NCBI GenBank assembly: GCA_900320845.1
Contig: ONTS01000001.1
Span: 110,138 to 174,137, forward strand
Length of the DNA stretch: 64,000 nucleotides
Direction of reading: 5' to 3'
From: an uncultured Prevotellaceae bacterium
GTDB taxonomy: Bacteria; Bacteroidota; Bacteroidia; Bacteroidales; Bacteroidaceae
In this document: in pieces, positions 52,529 to 60,824 of the stretch
How the letters are laid out: the number at the start of each line of letters is the position of its first letter
How positions within the stretch are numbered: position 1 is the stretch's first letter
Made by a program: the position numbers and the translations under genes
The notes under the pieces: generated by a model
What the model was told of the DNA's origin: nothing
Database searches by the model: none
Seen by the model: the letters and a program-made list of their open reading frames with translations, nothing else

Positions 52529-54037
52529 ATGAACATACTATCGTTTTTTGTCCTCATTCCCCTTCTGATGCTGCTGGCTTTGTGGTTGTCGCGCAACCTC
52601 AACCAAGTTCGCACAGTGATGGTCGTCGGCTCCTCCTTGCTGTTGGCGCTGTCAGTCTATCTCACCTTCGCCTTCATCGCCGAGCGCAATGCCGGCAATG
52701 ATGCCGAGATGCTCTTCACCTACAGCATCGCATGGTTCAAACCGCTCAACATTGCCTACGCCATTGGCGTCGACGGCATCTCGGTGGTCATGCTCCTGCT
52801 GTCCAGCATCATCGTCTTCACAGGCACCTTCGCCTCATGGAAGCTCAAGCCCATGACGAAGGAGTACTTCCTGTGGTTCACCCTGCTCTCGACGGGTGTC
52901 TACGGATTCTTCATCTGCACCGACCTGTTCACCATGTTCATGTTCTACGAGGTCGCCCTCATTCCCATGTACCTGCTCATCGGCGTGTGGGGTAGTGGTA
53001 AGAAAGAGTACTCTGCCATGAAGCTCACGCTCATGTTGATGGGCGGTTCGGCACTGCTCATTCTCGGTATCGTAGGCATTTACTTCGGCAACGGAGCTAC
53101 CACGATGAACGTCGTGGAGATAGCACACAACAATAACATCCCGCATACCCTGCAGAACATCCTCTTTCCCTTCGTGTTCATCGGCTTCGGCGTGTTGGGT
53201 GCCCTGTTCCCCTTCCACACATGGAGCCCCGACGGTCATGCTTCAGCGCCCACAGCGGTGTCGATGCTCCATGCCGGCGTGCTGATGAAGCTCGGAGGCT
53301 ACGGCTGCTTCCGCATTGCCATGTACCTCCTGCCTCACGCTGCCAACGAACTGTCGTGGATATTCCTCATCCTCACTACCATTTCTGTGGTCTATGGTGC
53401 CTTCTCTGCCTGCGTGCAGACCGACCTGAAGTATATCAACGCCTACTCCTCCGTGAGCCACTGCGGCCTCGTGCTCTTCGCCATCCTCATGCTCAACAAG
53501 ACTGCCGTCACCGGTGCCATCCTGCAGATGCTCTCCCACGGACTTATGACAGCCCTCTTCTTTGCGCTCATAGGTATGATCTACGGTCGTACCCATACGC
53601 GTGACATTCGCGAGCTTGCCGGCTTGATGAAGATCATGCCCTTCCTTGCCGTAGGCTATGTCATCGCCGGTCTTGCCAACCTCGGCTTGCCGGGCTTCTC
53701 AGGCTTCATTGCCGAGATGACCATCTTCGTAGGTTCCTTCGGTGCCGAGCCCGTGAGCGGCGACCCCAACGCATCATTCCGCATGGTAGCCACCATCATC
53801 GCCTGCACATCTATCGTCGTGACAGCCGTCTACATCCTCCGTGTGGTAGGCAAGATACTCTACGGCACAGTAGAGAACAAACACTTCCTCGAGCTCACCG
53901 ATGCTACATGGGACGAGCGCGTGGCTGTCATCTGCCTCATCTTCTGCGTTGCCGGACTGGGACTCGCTCCCTTCTGGGCAAGCAACGTCATCAACGGAGC
54001 GGTAGAACCCATCCTCAATGTTATAGCAGCTGTATAG
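52529..54037 (+). CDS. nuoM: NADH-quinone oxidoreductase subunit M
   Basis: Proton-pumping antiporter-like subunit, 502 residues. Seen: GVDGISVVMLLLSSII, FMFYEVALIPMYLLIGVWGSGKKEYSAMKL (conserved Glu), FPFHTWSPDGHASAPTAVSMLHAGVLMKLGGYG, DLKYINAYSSVSHCGLVLF, SHGLMTALFFALIGMIYGRTHTRDI and LANLGLPGFSGFIAEMTIFVGSF. Confidence 0.96.
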   Translation: MNILSFFVLIPLLMLLALWLSRNLNQVRTVMVVGSSLLLALSVYLTFAFIAERNAGNDAEMLFTYSIAWFKPLNIAYAIGVDGISVVMLLLSSIIVFTGTFASWKLKPMTKEYFLWFTLLSTGVYGFFICTDLFTMFMFYEVALIPMYLLIGVWGSGKKEYSAMKLTLMLMGGSALLILGIVGIYFGNGATTMNVVEIAHNNNIPHTLQNILFPFVFIGFGVLGALFPFHTWSPDGHASAPTAVSMLHAGVLMKLGGYGCFRIAMYLLPHAANELSWIFLILTTISVVYGAFSACVQTDLKYINAYSSVSHCGLVLFAILMLNKTAVTGAILQMLSHGLMTALFFALIGMIYGRTHTRDIRELAGLMKIMPFLAVGYVIAGLANLGLPGFSGFIAEMTIFVGSFGAEPVSGDPNASFRMVATIIACTSIVVTAVYILRVVGKILYGTVENKHFLELTDATWDERVAVICLIFCVAGLGLAPFWASNVINGAVEPILNVIAAV

Positions 54038-54062
54038 TTTAAGGTGTAAAAAAGATACAACA

Positions 54063-55502
54063 ATGACATATTCACAATTTCTACAGATGATTCCCGAGGC
54101 TGTCCTCGTGGCAATCCTGATTATCGTGTTCATCGCCGACTTCGCCACATCGAAGCAGGAAGAGCGTCGTTGGTTCAATCCCTTTGTGGGCGTACTCATG
54201 CTGGCAGCCTTTGCTGTCTGTGTAGTGCCCTGGGAGCCGCAGTCACTCTTCGGAGGCATGTACGTCACCACGGCAGCCACCAACGTGATGAAAGCCATCC
54301 TCACAGGCGCCACGCTCATCGTAGTCATCATGAGCCGTCAGTGGCTGTACAACACCGAGACAAAGGTGCGCGAGGGCGAGTTCTACCTCCTCACCATATC
54401 TACGCTGCTCGGTATGTACACCATGATGTCTGCCGGACACTTCCTCATGTTCTTCCTTGGACTGGAGATGGCAAGTATCCCCATGGCATGTCTCGTAGCA
54501 TTAGATAAGTGGCGCAACGACTCCGCCGAGGGCGCAGCCAAGTATATCCTCACAGCCACGTTCTCTTCGGGCGTGATGCTCATGGGAATATCGCTGCTCT
54601 ACGGCGCATGTGGTACCCTCTACTTCGCTGGCGTGGCAGCAGCCATCAAACCCTCGCTGCTCACCATCGTAGGCGTAGTGTTCTTCCTCAGCGGATTGGG
54701 CTTTAAGATCTCACTCGTGCCGTTCCACTTCTGGACTGCCGACACCTATCAGGGAGCACCCACCGTCGTTACCGGTTACCTCAGCGTGGTCTCCAAAGGC
54801 GCTGCAGCCTTCACACTCATGGTCATCCTGCTGAAGGTGTTCGCCCCCATGGCATTCTTTTCACAGTATTTCCTCTATGTTGTCATCGTGCTCTCCATCA
54901 CCGTTGCTAACCTCTTCGCCATCCGTCAGAGCGAGCTGAAGCGTTTCATGGCATTCAGTTCCATCTCGCAGGCAGGATACATCATGCTGGCACTGGTAGG
55001 CAACGACACCACATCGCCCACAGCACTGATGTACTACATCCTCGTATATGTCGTAGCCAACCTCAGCGTCTTCAGCATCATCAGCGTTGTAGAGCAGAAT
55101 AACGGTGGCCGCACCGACATCGACGCCTACAACGGATTCTACAAGACGAACCCCAAGCTGTCGTTCCTCATGACCTTGGCACTGTTCTCACTGGCAGGCA
55201 TCCCGCCCTTCGCCGGCATGTTCTCCAAGTTCTTCGTGTTCATGGCAGCCGGTAAGATGATGGATACCACCTCCTATATCGTGCTCTTCATCGCACTGGT
55301 CAACACCGTAGTGAGCCTGTACTACTACCTGCTCATCGTCAAGGCCATGTACATTAAGGATGCCGAGAATCCCCTGCCCACGTTCAAGAGCGACTGCGGC
55401 ACACGCCTTGCCCTTGCCATCTGCACAGCAGGCGTATTCCTCTTCGGCATTGTCAGCTGTCTGTACGACTATATCTACCGCGCAGCAGACATGTCGTTCT
55501 AA
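54063..55502 (+). CDS. nuoN: NADH-quinone oxidoreductase subunit N
   Basis: Third antiporter-like subunit, 479 residues: FLGLEMASIPMACLVALDKW, KYILTATFSSGVMLMGISLLYG, GLGFKISLVPFHFWTADTYQGAPTVVTGYLSVVSKGAA, KRFMAFSSISQAGYIMLALVG and FSLAGIPPFAGMFSKFFVF. Last gene of the operon; a U-tailed terminator follows. No nuoE, nuoF or nuoG genes are in the operon. Confidence 0.96.
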   Translation: MTYSQFLQMIPEAVLVAILIIVFIADFATSKQEERRWFNPFVGVLMLAAFAVCVVPWEPQSLFGGMYVTTAATNVMKAILTGATLIVVIMSRQWLYNTETKVREGEFYLLTISTLLGMYTMMSAGHFLMFFLGLEMASIPMACLVALDKWRNDSAEGAAKYILTATFSSGVMLMGISLLYGACGTLYFAGVAAAIKPSLLTIVGVVFFLSGLGFKISLVPFHFWTADTYQGAPTVVTGYLSVVSKGAAAFTLMVILLKVFAPMAFFSQYFLYVVIVLSITVANLFAIRQSELKRFMAFSSISQAGYIMLALVGNDTTSPTALMYYILVYVVANLSVFSIISVVEQNNGGRTDIDAYNGFYKTNPKLSFLMTLALFSLAGIPPFAGMFSKFFVFMAAGKMMDTTSYIVLFIALVNTVVSLYYYLLIVKAMYIKDAENPLPTFKSDCGTRLALAICTAGVFLFGIVSCLYDYIYRAADMSF

Positions 55503-55525
55503 AAAGAATGCAATACCACAACCAA

Positions 55526-55559
55526 GCGGATACGCCCACAAGGTGTGTCCGTTTTTTGT
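55526..55559 (+). terminator. terminator of the nuo operon
   Basis: GCGGATACGCC/GGTGTGTCCG stem (with G-U pairs) at about 55526-55551, followed by TTTTTTGTTTTT. Confidence 0.8.
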
Positions 55560-55959
55560 TTTTAAGACATAAGGACATGCTGTTTTTGACAGAAGGACAA
55601 AAGGTTTATCACACTGGCGTCAACAAATCCCCACCCTCGTAGGGGAACCAACGGTCGCTTACCGAAGGGAGATTCGCTCCCTCACAAGAAACCCACAGAG
55701 CAACAGGAGGTAAAAGCAATTATTGCTTTCTGCTAAAAGTGAAATGCGCAATAATTATCTTTCGCAACACCTTTAAACAGGCGTTGCGGTTTTATTTTCA
55801 GGACAGTCTGACTGATGTCTGACAACACGCTCTCATTCCTTGGTCTCAGCCTGTTGCCGCCCCACTTGATGTGTAATGGGTTTTACTGAGCTCCGCCATG
55901 CAGTCCGTCCGTAGTATTCCTACCGGCAGACAACATGCTGAATGTTCTCCACTTATGAT
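55560..55959. other. gene-free region, possible small RNA
   Basis: No coding sequence is convincing. Short inverted repeats occur (CCCTCGTAGGGG near 55633; GAAGGGAG/CTCCCTC near 55664-55682; AAAGCAATTATTGCTTT near 55711) before a U-tailed hairpin at 55763-55797, so a small structured RNA is possible, but I find no full promoter. The last 150 bases show nothing further. Confidence 0.35.
55763..55797 (+). terminator. intrinsic terminator of unknown transcript
   Basis: CGCAACACCT/AGGCGTTGCG (one mismatch) with loop TTAAAC and tail GTTTTATTTT. It is a second terminator about 200 bp after the nuo terminator, so it implies another transcript. Confidence 0.6.
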
Positions 55960-56000
55960 GCAAAATCAGTGATATTGGCTACCAAAATCACTGATTTTGC
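55960..56000. repeat. palindromic element D, TTGG-N3-CCAA family
   Basis: 41 bp: 19-bp arms GCAAAATCAGTGATATTGG and CCAAAATCACTGATTTTGC, one mismatch, centre CTA. It is nearly the same sequence as element B. The RHS relic begins about 15 bp after it. Confidence 0.8.
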
Positions 56001-56146
56001 TATATCAACAGTGCTTAACTACAACGGCAATCAGATTATCAAGGTTACCTATGCCGTCAGCGACGGCCCCTATTTCCAGGGAGCACGGCACTACTGCGAC
56101 AACGCCGATAAGCAGCAGGAATGTACATACGATGCCAACGGGCAAT

Positions 56147-56225
56147 GTTTGCTTAAGGCGAGCGCAAAGCCAAACTTGTTTGACCTATGCCAAGCCGAGC
56201 AAACTTCTTTCATATAGTGAAAAAC
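56147..56225 (-). repeat. 79-bp insert in the RHS relic (copy 1)
   Basis: Extra DNA between AACGGGCAAT and CTGACGCAAG compared with the intact gene near 63612. It contains GAGCGCAAAGCCAAACTTG, continuing with TTT; the core CCAAACTTGTTT recurs in reverse orientation in the second insert. No known element is recognised. Confidence 0.5.
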
Positions 56226-56281
56226 CTGACGCAAGATCTGGATGCAACGATTAGGAGTATTCAGTATAATTCGTTAAATTT

Positions 56282-56356
56282 ATCTTTGATGAATGTAGGA
56301 TACGGTTCGGAAAAGCCTAAACAAGTTTGGTTTTTCGCTCATCTTTCACTACATTT
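56282..56356 (+). repeat. 75-bp insert in the RHS relic (copy 2)
   Basis: Extra DNA placed inside TTAAATTT-GCCCATT of the intact gene (63660-63675), with ATTT at both edges. It includes AAACAAGTTTGGTTTTTCGC, the reverse complement of the core of copy 1. The 75 bp keep the reading frame (25 codons). Confidence 0.55.
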
Positions 56357-56570
56357 GCCCATTATGATTACGTTCACTGACGGCAGCACGACACAATACA
56401 CCTACGATGCCACGGGGCGTAAGGTGATGCACGGCGGCACATGCACCAATAACAGAAGATGATGGAGTGGTAATTGAACATCATTTTTCTTAAACAATAG
56501 AGTCAAAACACGCGTAAAACAGGTTCAAGTGTAACAATTTTACACTTTCACGAAAATAATAGACAAAACG

Positions 56571-56603
56571 CTTGCAGCATAATATATAACAACTTTATAT
56601 TTG
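56571..56603 (+). promoter_or_regulatory. promoter of the RHS operon
   Basis: CTTG (56571-56574; one mismatch to TTTG), 21 bp, TATATTTG (56596-56603). A small hairpin AAGTGTAA/TTACACTT (56527-56547) lies upstream. The predicted leader is about 140 nt. Confidence 0.5.
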
Positions 56604-56748
56604 CATCGACAACTATATTTTTATACCATGAAATAACTTATGTGGAATTGCCATGACATTCATTCAATGTGATAGAGGTATCCCTCACGATTTTCTTACT
56701 CTGAACCGATTAACAATGATTGACTATTCCACGATTATTATATAACCA

Positions 56749-57858
56749 ATGTCTGTGCACATGAATAGAAGTACCGTTTATCATCCGTTTGTCATCCTCT
56801 TGATGATTTTCCTTCCTTTGTCATGTCTCCATGCTCAGGACACGCTGACCTTGTCGCGCAACATGTTGCGCGACGGTGATGTCCTCACGCGCACATGGTG
56901 CGCCGACCTTGCCGGTCTTTCTTCCGTCGGTCGTGACGTGTGCTGGGACCTTCAGGGGGTGGTATCTTCCGGCAGCAGCCGTGTGCGTCTGTCACGTCCG
57001 GGCGAATCTTTTCTCTATCGTACCACGGAAAGGGACACGCGCCATTACTATGAGCAGCGTGGCGACTCTCTTCTTCTGACGGGCTTTGAGAACAACGGCA
57101 GCGCCATCGTTTTCGACCGTCCCGTCACTGTCTTACGTTTTCCGATGGTTTACGGCGACAGCCTGTCTGGTGTGTATGGCGGCAGCGGCCGCTGTTATGA
57201 ACGTCAGAAGCTGTATGCCGACGGTGCCTATTACTCCAAGGTTGATGCCACGGGCATGCTCGTCCTTCCCGACGGCGACACGCTGCGCCATGTGCTGCGC
57301 TTGCATCTCGCCCAAATGGAGCGTGACATCATCCACGACATCAACGACGGAGGCATGGTATCGGGCAGTGACACGACGTATACGGAGAAGCATACTTTCC
57401 TGTGGTATGCCTTAGGCTACCGTTACCCTGTGCTTCGTCGTGTGTACACCAGACAGCATACCCACCATCCTGTCTCCGGCGTCTCCCTTGCCTATATTTC
57501 TCCTGATGCGCAACGCCTGTTGCCTTACGACGCGCCTAATGCTGCCAAGCGTGAGCAGCTGTCACAGGAAGATCTGCTGTCTGGCGCTGAGGGCCCCGGC
57601 GGCGTGCTGAGTTACCGTTTCTCCCAGCATGGCGACGGTGATTACCTCACCATTGACTATGACCAGCTCGAGGGTGGCACGGTGGAGTTTGTGCTGTGCG
57701 ACACGCATGGCATTGTCTACCGTTCGCTGTCACGTACGGAGTCTGCCGGCGAAGGCTACAGCATCAACATCAGCTATGCGGATCTTACACGAGGGCAATA
57801 CGTGCTGTATATCCGCATGAACAGTGAGCAATACAGTGAAAAGTTTAACGTAAGATAA
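56749..57858 (+). CDS. secreted protein with type IX-like C-terminal domain, RHS operon gene 1
   Basis: 369 residues, family not recognised. A signal peptide ends in SCLHAQ (about residue 30; the ATG at 56761 is an alternative start). The middle is beta-rich with no known motif (GDVLTRTWCADLAGLSSVGRDVCWDLQG, VLRFPMVYGDSLSGVYGGSGRCYERQ, HTFLWYALGYRYPVLRRVY). The last 75 residues (YDQLEGGTVEFVLCDTHGIVYRSLS ... DLTRGQYVLYIRMNSEQYSEKFNVR) resemble a type A C-terminal sorting domain of the type IX system. It is 16 bp before the YD-repeat gene, so probably its partner. Confidence 0.72.
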   Translation: MSVHMNRSTVYHPFVILLMIFLPLSCLHAQDTLTLSRNMLRDGDVLTRTWCADLAGLSSVGRDVCWDLQGVVSSGSSRVRLSRPGESFLYRTTERDTRHYYEQRGDSLLLTGFENNGSAIVFDRPVTVLRFPMVYGDSLSGVYGGSGRCYERQKLYADGAYYSKVDATGMLVLPDGDTLRHVLRLHLAQMERDIIHDINDGGMVSGSDTTYTEKHTFLWYALGYRYPVLRRVYTRQHTHHPVSGVSLAYISPDAQRLLPYDAPNAAKREQLSQEDLLSGAEGPGGVLSYRFSQHGDGDYLTIDYDQLEGGTVEFVLCDTHGIVYRSLSRTESAGEGYSINISYADLTRGQYVLYIRMNSEQYSEKFNVR

Positions 57859-57874
57859 TGACATATAACACAAT

Positions 57875-60817
57875 ATGAGACGACACATTCTTTTTATTCT
57901 GCTGACCCTGACGGCCTTGTCTGTCCGCGGGCAGCTTACCCCTGTGCACAATGTGGCGAGTCCCGAAGCGGGTACTTTAGGCATGTTCGGCAGTGTGCCT
58001 GTGAGCCATTATACGGGTCAGCCGGACATCTCCATACCACTGTATGAGGTGAACGCGGGCAATTTCACCCTTCCGCTCACCGCCCGCTATCATCTTTCTT
58101 CCGTGAAACCCCACATGCCCCCGACAACGTTGGGTCTGGGCTGGGTGCTTGACGCCGGCGGCTACATCTCGCGCACGGTGCGGGGTATCATGGATGAGAA
58201 GATGAGCGATGACGGGCAGGCAACAGGTTTTTATGCTCATCATTCCAAGATGAAGAATATAACAGAGAACAGTTTCAGAACCTTAGTATCCCGGATGAAT
58301 CCGCAATCCTCCGGTGAGAGTTTTGAAATTTCTGCCGATGAGTTCTCTTTCAGTTTCTGCGGGTACAGCGGCAACTTTTACATGAATGCTGACGGAGGAT
58401 GGACCGTTGTAAGTGATGATGACATAAAGGTGGAATTTAATGAGGAAGATGGATTTGTGGATTTTAACTTTCTCCGTTCTGCAAGAAATCTTTCTGGCTG
58501 GGGAGGAAAGAGTTATTGCAACAGGTTTTTCTGTAAGTTTACACTGGTTACCCCCGACGGATGCAAATATGTGTTCGGCGGTACGGATGCGATGGAACTG
58601 TCTATCCCTTACTACAGCCGGGATAACAGCGATTTGACACCTACGACATGGAGGCTTTCCGGAATCATTACTCCTGAAGGACGTGAGGTGTCTTTTACAT
58701 ATAAAACCGATCAGCAGATGTGTGTTCTCCGTCATGTGCCGCAGGAGATTACAGAAAGGATAAACAGTGGTGACGGACACAACGGTCAGGACACCAACTC
58801 CGGCTATAAAGGCTTTACCGGTTTTCTTCTTTTCCCTGTTGCCCTGGACAAAATTATTACACCAAACGAAACACTAACCTTTATCCACCAGGAGGAAGAA
58901 GGGTATGGTCAACGTTTCTGCAACCGCAATGATGCTATTAAATGTTTATACTGGAACAGCAGTGAGTTATCCCGTCATGATCTTTTTAAAGAACCGTTCA
59001 ACTCTCATAACCAGTTTCTTACACTTATCAACACATCTAAAGGTTCTGGTGATAACAATTTTGAAAAAATCAAGACCAGTCTCAAGCATTATCAACTTGA
59101 CGCAATAGCAATAACTCCCAAAGGAGGACTGCGAGAAAAAAAGATAGTCTTTGATTATATTGTCAATAATGGCAGGAGAAAACTGCACTCCATTACCTGC
59201 CAATCCCCATCATCATCTCAATCAGACGATGCTTTTACCTATCGGTTTACATATAACAGGGGAATAATGCCCTATAATCCCGCCATAACCGAGGCAGACA
59301 AATGGGGATACAATACAGGTACAGATAACATGTGGAGCATGACAGTTCCTGTTCTGACAGGACGTTCTGCAAGTCTTTCCAGTACCCTTGCTGAAACATT
59401 GCACTCTGTGCGCTATCCCACAGGCGGCATCACATCATTCGAATATGAACTGAACACCTACGCAAAGAAACTGTCTGCCGACAGAAACAGTATCACATCG
59501 TTTTCTTCCTCTTCCACTGCAGGCGGTCTGCGTGTCGCACGCATTGTCAACCGTAATGAATATGGAGATACCATCAACTCTGTAAAATACAGTTACGCAC
59601 ATACAAAGGGATCAGAATTAAGCAGTGGCATCCTGCAGAATGAACCTGTATATGAAATGCTTTATAGTACAAACGGAGGTGATACCATCCGGATTAAGTC
59701 TAAAGAAGGGTTTTCTCCATCTTCCACCAACTTCAATACTCCTGATGTAGGCTATTCTTCCATCTTTGAAGAAACATTTGACAGAGATAATCGCTCGACA
59801 GGTTTTATCCATTACCGTTATTCCAATTTCGATGCCGACATATATGGACAGCCCCATTACGATGAACCTTTTACGTATGCAGCTCTGAATAACGGCAAAG
59901 GGCCGACGATTCCTTTTACCAGTCATTCAACGGAACGGGGACGACTCCTGTCTAAAGAATACTTTAAGTCTGACGGAACCCGGGTGCGAAAAGAGAACGT
60001 GCACTATTCGTTGACACAGGGAGAAACATTGTGGACAGCAAGTCAGGGACAGATTGTATACAGCTATAACACCTTTAATATTCAGAATACTGCTCTCAGC
60101 ATTTTCGGCTGGCTTACAAAAACATACACACACAGCTATCTTCCGGACAGAAAGACGGTAACGGAATATTTTGTTTCAGGCGATTCTCTGTTGACATCCT
60201 CTTATTATACGTATAACTCCCGGAAGATGCTTGCTGCCGACAGCACGATCAACAGCAAGGGCAGTATGACGGTCAACAAATACAGATACATTACTGACGA
60301 CAATTCATCAAAGTATCAGTGGATGCGAGACGGACATTTCACGTCCAAGCTGCTCATGCAGACGACAACATCGGAAGGAAAGACCAAAACCATCACCAAT
60401 GATTACGGCAAACGGCTGAACGGTTCTTCCGAGATACCATACCTGCAGCAGGTCCGTGTGCAACAGGATCAGGACAGCGCACACACGGTGTATGAAGTCA
60501 TTGATACAGACGAATACGGCAATCCGACAGATATTATTGACTACGGAGTGCCTGTTACCATGCAATGGGGCAATGAGGGACAGCGTCTTACCAGGAAGGT
60601 CGTGGGATGTCATTCATACAATCTTACGGAAAACCTGCCCACCTACAACTATCAATATGACAACACACTGCGTCTGACATCATCCAAAGAACCCGGGAAG
60701 CCCAACTTACAGTACGAATACGATTTCATGGGACGGCTGATCAATATAATTCAGTCAGGAAAAAACGAACATCCATTAAAACGTTACGAATACGAATATC
60801 AGCAGATAACAAAATAA
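57875..60817 (+). CDS. YD-repeat (RHS-like) secreted protein, RHS operon gene 2
   Basis: 980 residues. After signal peptide MRRHILFILLTLTALSVRGQ comes the RHS/SpvB-like opening known from Bacteroidetes: SPEAGTLGMFGSVPVSHYTGQPDISIPLYEV, LPLTARYHLSSVKP, GLGWVLDAGGYISRTVRG. Later parts have single YD-like strands (YRYSNFDADIYGQPHYDEPF, YNYQYDNTLRLTSSKEPGKP, YEYDFMGRLINI). No toxin domain is attached: it stops after the YD segment and the next gene begins 7 bp later. The middle (about 58.2-60.5 kb) is visibly more AT-rich than both ends, which suggests a mosaic history. Confidence 0.82.
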   Translation: MRRHILFILLTLTALSVRGQLTPVHNVASPEAGTLGMFGSVPVSHYTGQPDISIPLYEVNAGNFTLPLTARYHLSSVKPHMPPTTLGLGWVLDAGGYISRTVRGIMDEKMSDDGQATGFYAHHSKMKNITENSFRTLVSRMNPQSSGESFEISADEFSFSFCGYSGNFYMNADGGWTVVSDDDIKVEFNEEDGFVDFNFLRSARNLSGWGGKSYCNRFFCKFTLVTPDGCKYVFGGTDAMELSIPYYSRDNSDLTPTTWRLSGIITPEGREVSFTYKTDQQMCVLRHVPQEITERINSGDGHNGQDTNSGYKGFTGFLLFPVALDKIITPNETLTFIHQEEEGYGQRFCNRNDAIKCLYWNSSELSRHDLFKEPFNSHNQFLTLINTSKGSGDNNFEKIKTSLKHYQLDAIAITPKGGLREKKIVFDYIVNNGRRKLHSITCQSPSSSQSDDAFTYRFTYNRGIMPYNPAITEADKWGYNTGTDNMWSMTVPVLTGRSASLSSTLAETLHSVRYPTGGITSFEYELNTYAKKLSADRNSITSFSSSSTAGGLRVARIVNRNEYGDTINSVKYSYAHTKGSELSSGILQNEPVYEMLYSTNGGDTIRIKSKEGFSPSSTNFNTPDVGYSSIFEETFDRDNRSTGFIHYRYSNFDADIYGQPHYDEPFTYAALNNGKGPTIPFTSHSTERGRLLSKEYFKSDGTRVRKENVHYSLTQGETLWTASQGQIVYSYNTFNIQNTALSIFGWLTKTYTHSYLPDRKTVTEYFVSGDSLLTSSYYTYNSRKMLAADSTINSKGSMTVNKYRYITDDNSSKYQWMRDGHFTSKLLMQTTTSEGKTKTITNDYGKRLNGSSEIPYLQQVRVQQDQDSAHTVYEVIDTDEYGNPTDIIDYGVPVTMQWGNEGQRLTRKVVGCHSYNLTENLPTYNYQYDNTLRLTSSKEPGKPNLQYEYDFMGRLINIIQSGKNEHPLKRYEYEYQQITK

Positions 60818-60824
60818 TACTTTC

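Larger units (their letters stand above)
56015..56462 (+). pseudogene. decayed fragment of an RHS/YD-repeat gene
   Basis: The segment matches 63488-63770 of the large downstream RHS gene almost base for base in blocks: GGCAATCAGATTATCAAGGT, then GACAACGCCGA, CAGTATAATTCGTTAAATTT, and CCCATTATGATTACGTTCAC. In protein terms it is NQIIKVTxAVxDGPY ... YNSLNL ... LPIMITFTDGSTTxYTYDAxGRK. It lacks a start, is broken by stop codons, and carries two extra pieces (56147-56225 and 56282-56356) absent from the intact gene. It is a relic or silent partial copy, not a working gene. Confidence 0.8.

Noticed and set aside
55942-56217. 91-codon frame taken as an intact small gene
   Set aside because: Its start lies in palindrome D, its middle is a piece of the RHS gene and its end is in an insert; it is a relic.
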